From contig JAJRWT010000068.1 of assembly GCA_024276675.1 (NCBI GenBank), positions 57,143 through 121,142 of the forward strand: a stretch of DNA of 64,000 nucleotides, given 5' to 3'. The notes under the pieces were generated by a model. That model saw only the letters and a program-made list of their open reading frames with translations. It ran no database searches and had not been told where the DNA came from. The stretch comes from Myxococcota bacterium (GTDB lineage: Bacteria; Myxococcota_A; UBA796; JAFGLY01). The position numbers and the translations under genes were made by a program. Shown here in pieces: positions 63,297 to 64,000 of this stretch. Position 1 is the first letter of the stretch, and each line of letters opens with the position of its first letter.

Positions 63297-64000
63297 TCAG
63301 GGGCAGGAGTCGTTGAGGGCGCCGGGCGTGCCCAACTGGCCGTCGCTGCCGTACTCGCTGCTGCCCTCGCACCAGTTGGCGCCGTCGTCGTTCAGGGTGG
63401 CGTCGAAGTATTCCGGCGCCAGGGTCATGGTGGCGCCGTCGGGATCTGGGAAGGTCACGCCGTTGTCCCAGGCAACGCTGTCAACCAGCACCTCGCCGGC
63501 ATGGATGACGATTTCGTCGGAGGAGTTGCTCAGACCGAACGAACCGTAGTCGTACTGGTAGTCCAGGGGCACTCCTCCGTTGACGGAGGTGTCGGCGTTG
63601 GTACCAAGTACCGCGAACGCGCCAGGTTCCACAAGGACATCCGACGTTACGCCGAAGAAGTCGTCGCCGTCGTCGGAAAACCACAGTCCAGAAAGGTTGA
63701 TGGTGCGAGTGGATGCGTTGTAGAGTTCGAACCATTCACCGTCGGAATCACCCACCGGAATGGCCGGGTTTTGCATGATCTCGGTGATCAGCAGGTCTCC
63801 AAACGACCATTCAGAGAACTTCCCGGTGTCCAGGGGTGGAGCCGTGTCCGGTGGAGCTGCGGTGTCCACGGGCGAGGCGGTGTCTTCGACGAAGCAGTCG
63901 TCGTTGGGGCTGCCGGGTGTGCCCAACTGCCCGTCGGCGCCGTACTCGCTCGTGGCCTGGCACCAGTTGGCGCCGTCGTCGTTGTCGACGGTGCTCAGGT
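63297..64000 (-). CDS. Lamin-tail-domain repeat protein, 5' part missing
   Basis: The frame is open through the right edge, so the N terminus lies outside. A complete lamin-tail domain is visible (LLITEIMQNPAIPVGDSDGEWFELYN, STRTINLSGL, VSFGL-like strands, ATMTLAP). It ends in a block DDGANWCEGSSEYGSDGQLG, which recurs nearly unchanged at the window edge (DDGANWCQATSEYGADGQLG). Between the two blocks is an Asp/Thr/Pro linker (DTASPVDTAAPPDTAPP). Multiple lamin-tail domains in tandem are typical of large surface proteins in this kind of bacterium. Function unknown. Confidence 0.8.
   Translation of the reverse strand, partial: LSTVDNDDGANWCQATSEYGADGQLGTPGSPNDDCFVEDTASPVDTAAPPDTAPPLDTGKFSEWSFGDLLITEIMQNPAIPVGDSDGEWFELYNASTRTINLSGLWFSDDGDDFFGVTSDVLVEPGAFAVLGTNADTSVNGGVPLDYQYDYGSFGLSNSSDEIVIHAGEVLVDSVAWDNGVTFPDPDGATMTLAPEYFDATLNDDGANWCEGSSEYGSDGQLGTPGALNDSCP

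Noticed and set aside
1..64000. CRISPR arrays, rRNA and other tRNA genes
   Set aside because: I found no regularly spaced repeats, rRNA-like sequence or T-loop motifs in the gaps between genes; small or divergent tRNAs could be missed by eye.

Overview
The window is high-GC, densely coded and bacterial. The many predicted lipoproteins with Asp/Thr/Ser-rich stretches after the lipobox, the Ca-binding, CotH and lamin-tail surface proteins, type IV pilus genes (pilT, pilD), BamD and a CODH/acetyl-CoA synthase cluster point to an anaerobic, Gram-negative 'deltaproteobacterial' lineage, most like uncultured Myxococcota. That placement is inference; there is no rRNA in the window.

Layout. 1-4.2 kb: a truncated surface protein and a CapA-like phosphoesterase. 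4.4-13.9 kb: housekeeping genes (recA, pilT, alaS, bamD, an HtrA protease, a DUF1844 protein) and a lipoprotein. 14.1-17.5 kb (minus strand): selA, a degenerate J-domain/HTH protein and rluD. 17.7-19.9 kb: a membrane histidine kinase with Gln at the phospho-acceptor position. 20.0-21.3 kb: two exported proteins. 21.5-29.1 kb: a compact plus-strand run of two radical SAM proteins, a lipoprotein, a stand-alone SPASM protein, an ABC exporter, a DegT aminotransferase, pilD and a crotonase. 29.1-30.6 kb: a lipoprotein and an FHA protein.

30.6-35.4 kb is the most unusual accessory segment. It has visibly lower GC than its flanks and lies between two copies of a 28-bp identical direct repeat. It encodes a small protein, an 812-residue protein with an HEXXH motif that matches no family I know, and a class III nucleotide cyclase whose base-selecting positions are neither the adenylate nor the guanylate type. 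The three reading frames overlap and are probably co-translated. I propose it as a candidate undescribed signalling or defence module.

35.5-39.5 kb: a MOT1-type molybdate/sulfate transporter, an acyltransferase and a CotH lipoprotein. 39.9-51.8 kb: a Wood-Ljungdahl carbonyl-branch operon in the order CooC-type ATPase, core-MetE-like methyltransferase, CooC/AcsF, CODH (acsA), acetyl-CoA synthase fused to the small subunit of the corrinoid iron-sulfur protein (acsB-acsD in one 1216-residue frame), acsC and acsV. All ligand motifs for the C-cluster and A-cluster are visible. No acsE is present locally. SelA and the MOT1 transporter would fit a Mo/Se formate dehydrogenase elsewhere in the genome.

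51.8-64 kb: apbE, a 3-ketodihydrosphingosine-reductase-like SDR, a hydroxyacyl-CoA dehydrogenase/enoyl-CoA hydratase fusion, several lipoproteins, rph, a 3-methyladenine glycosylase, an ABC-2 permease and ATPase overlapping deoD, and a truncated lamin-tail repeat protein. I found no rRNA, tRNA, CRISPR array, transposase or integrase.
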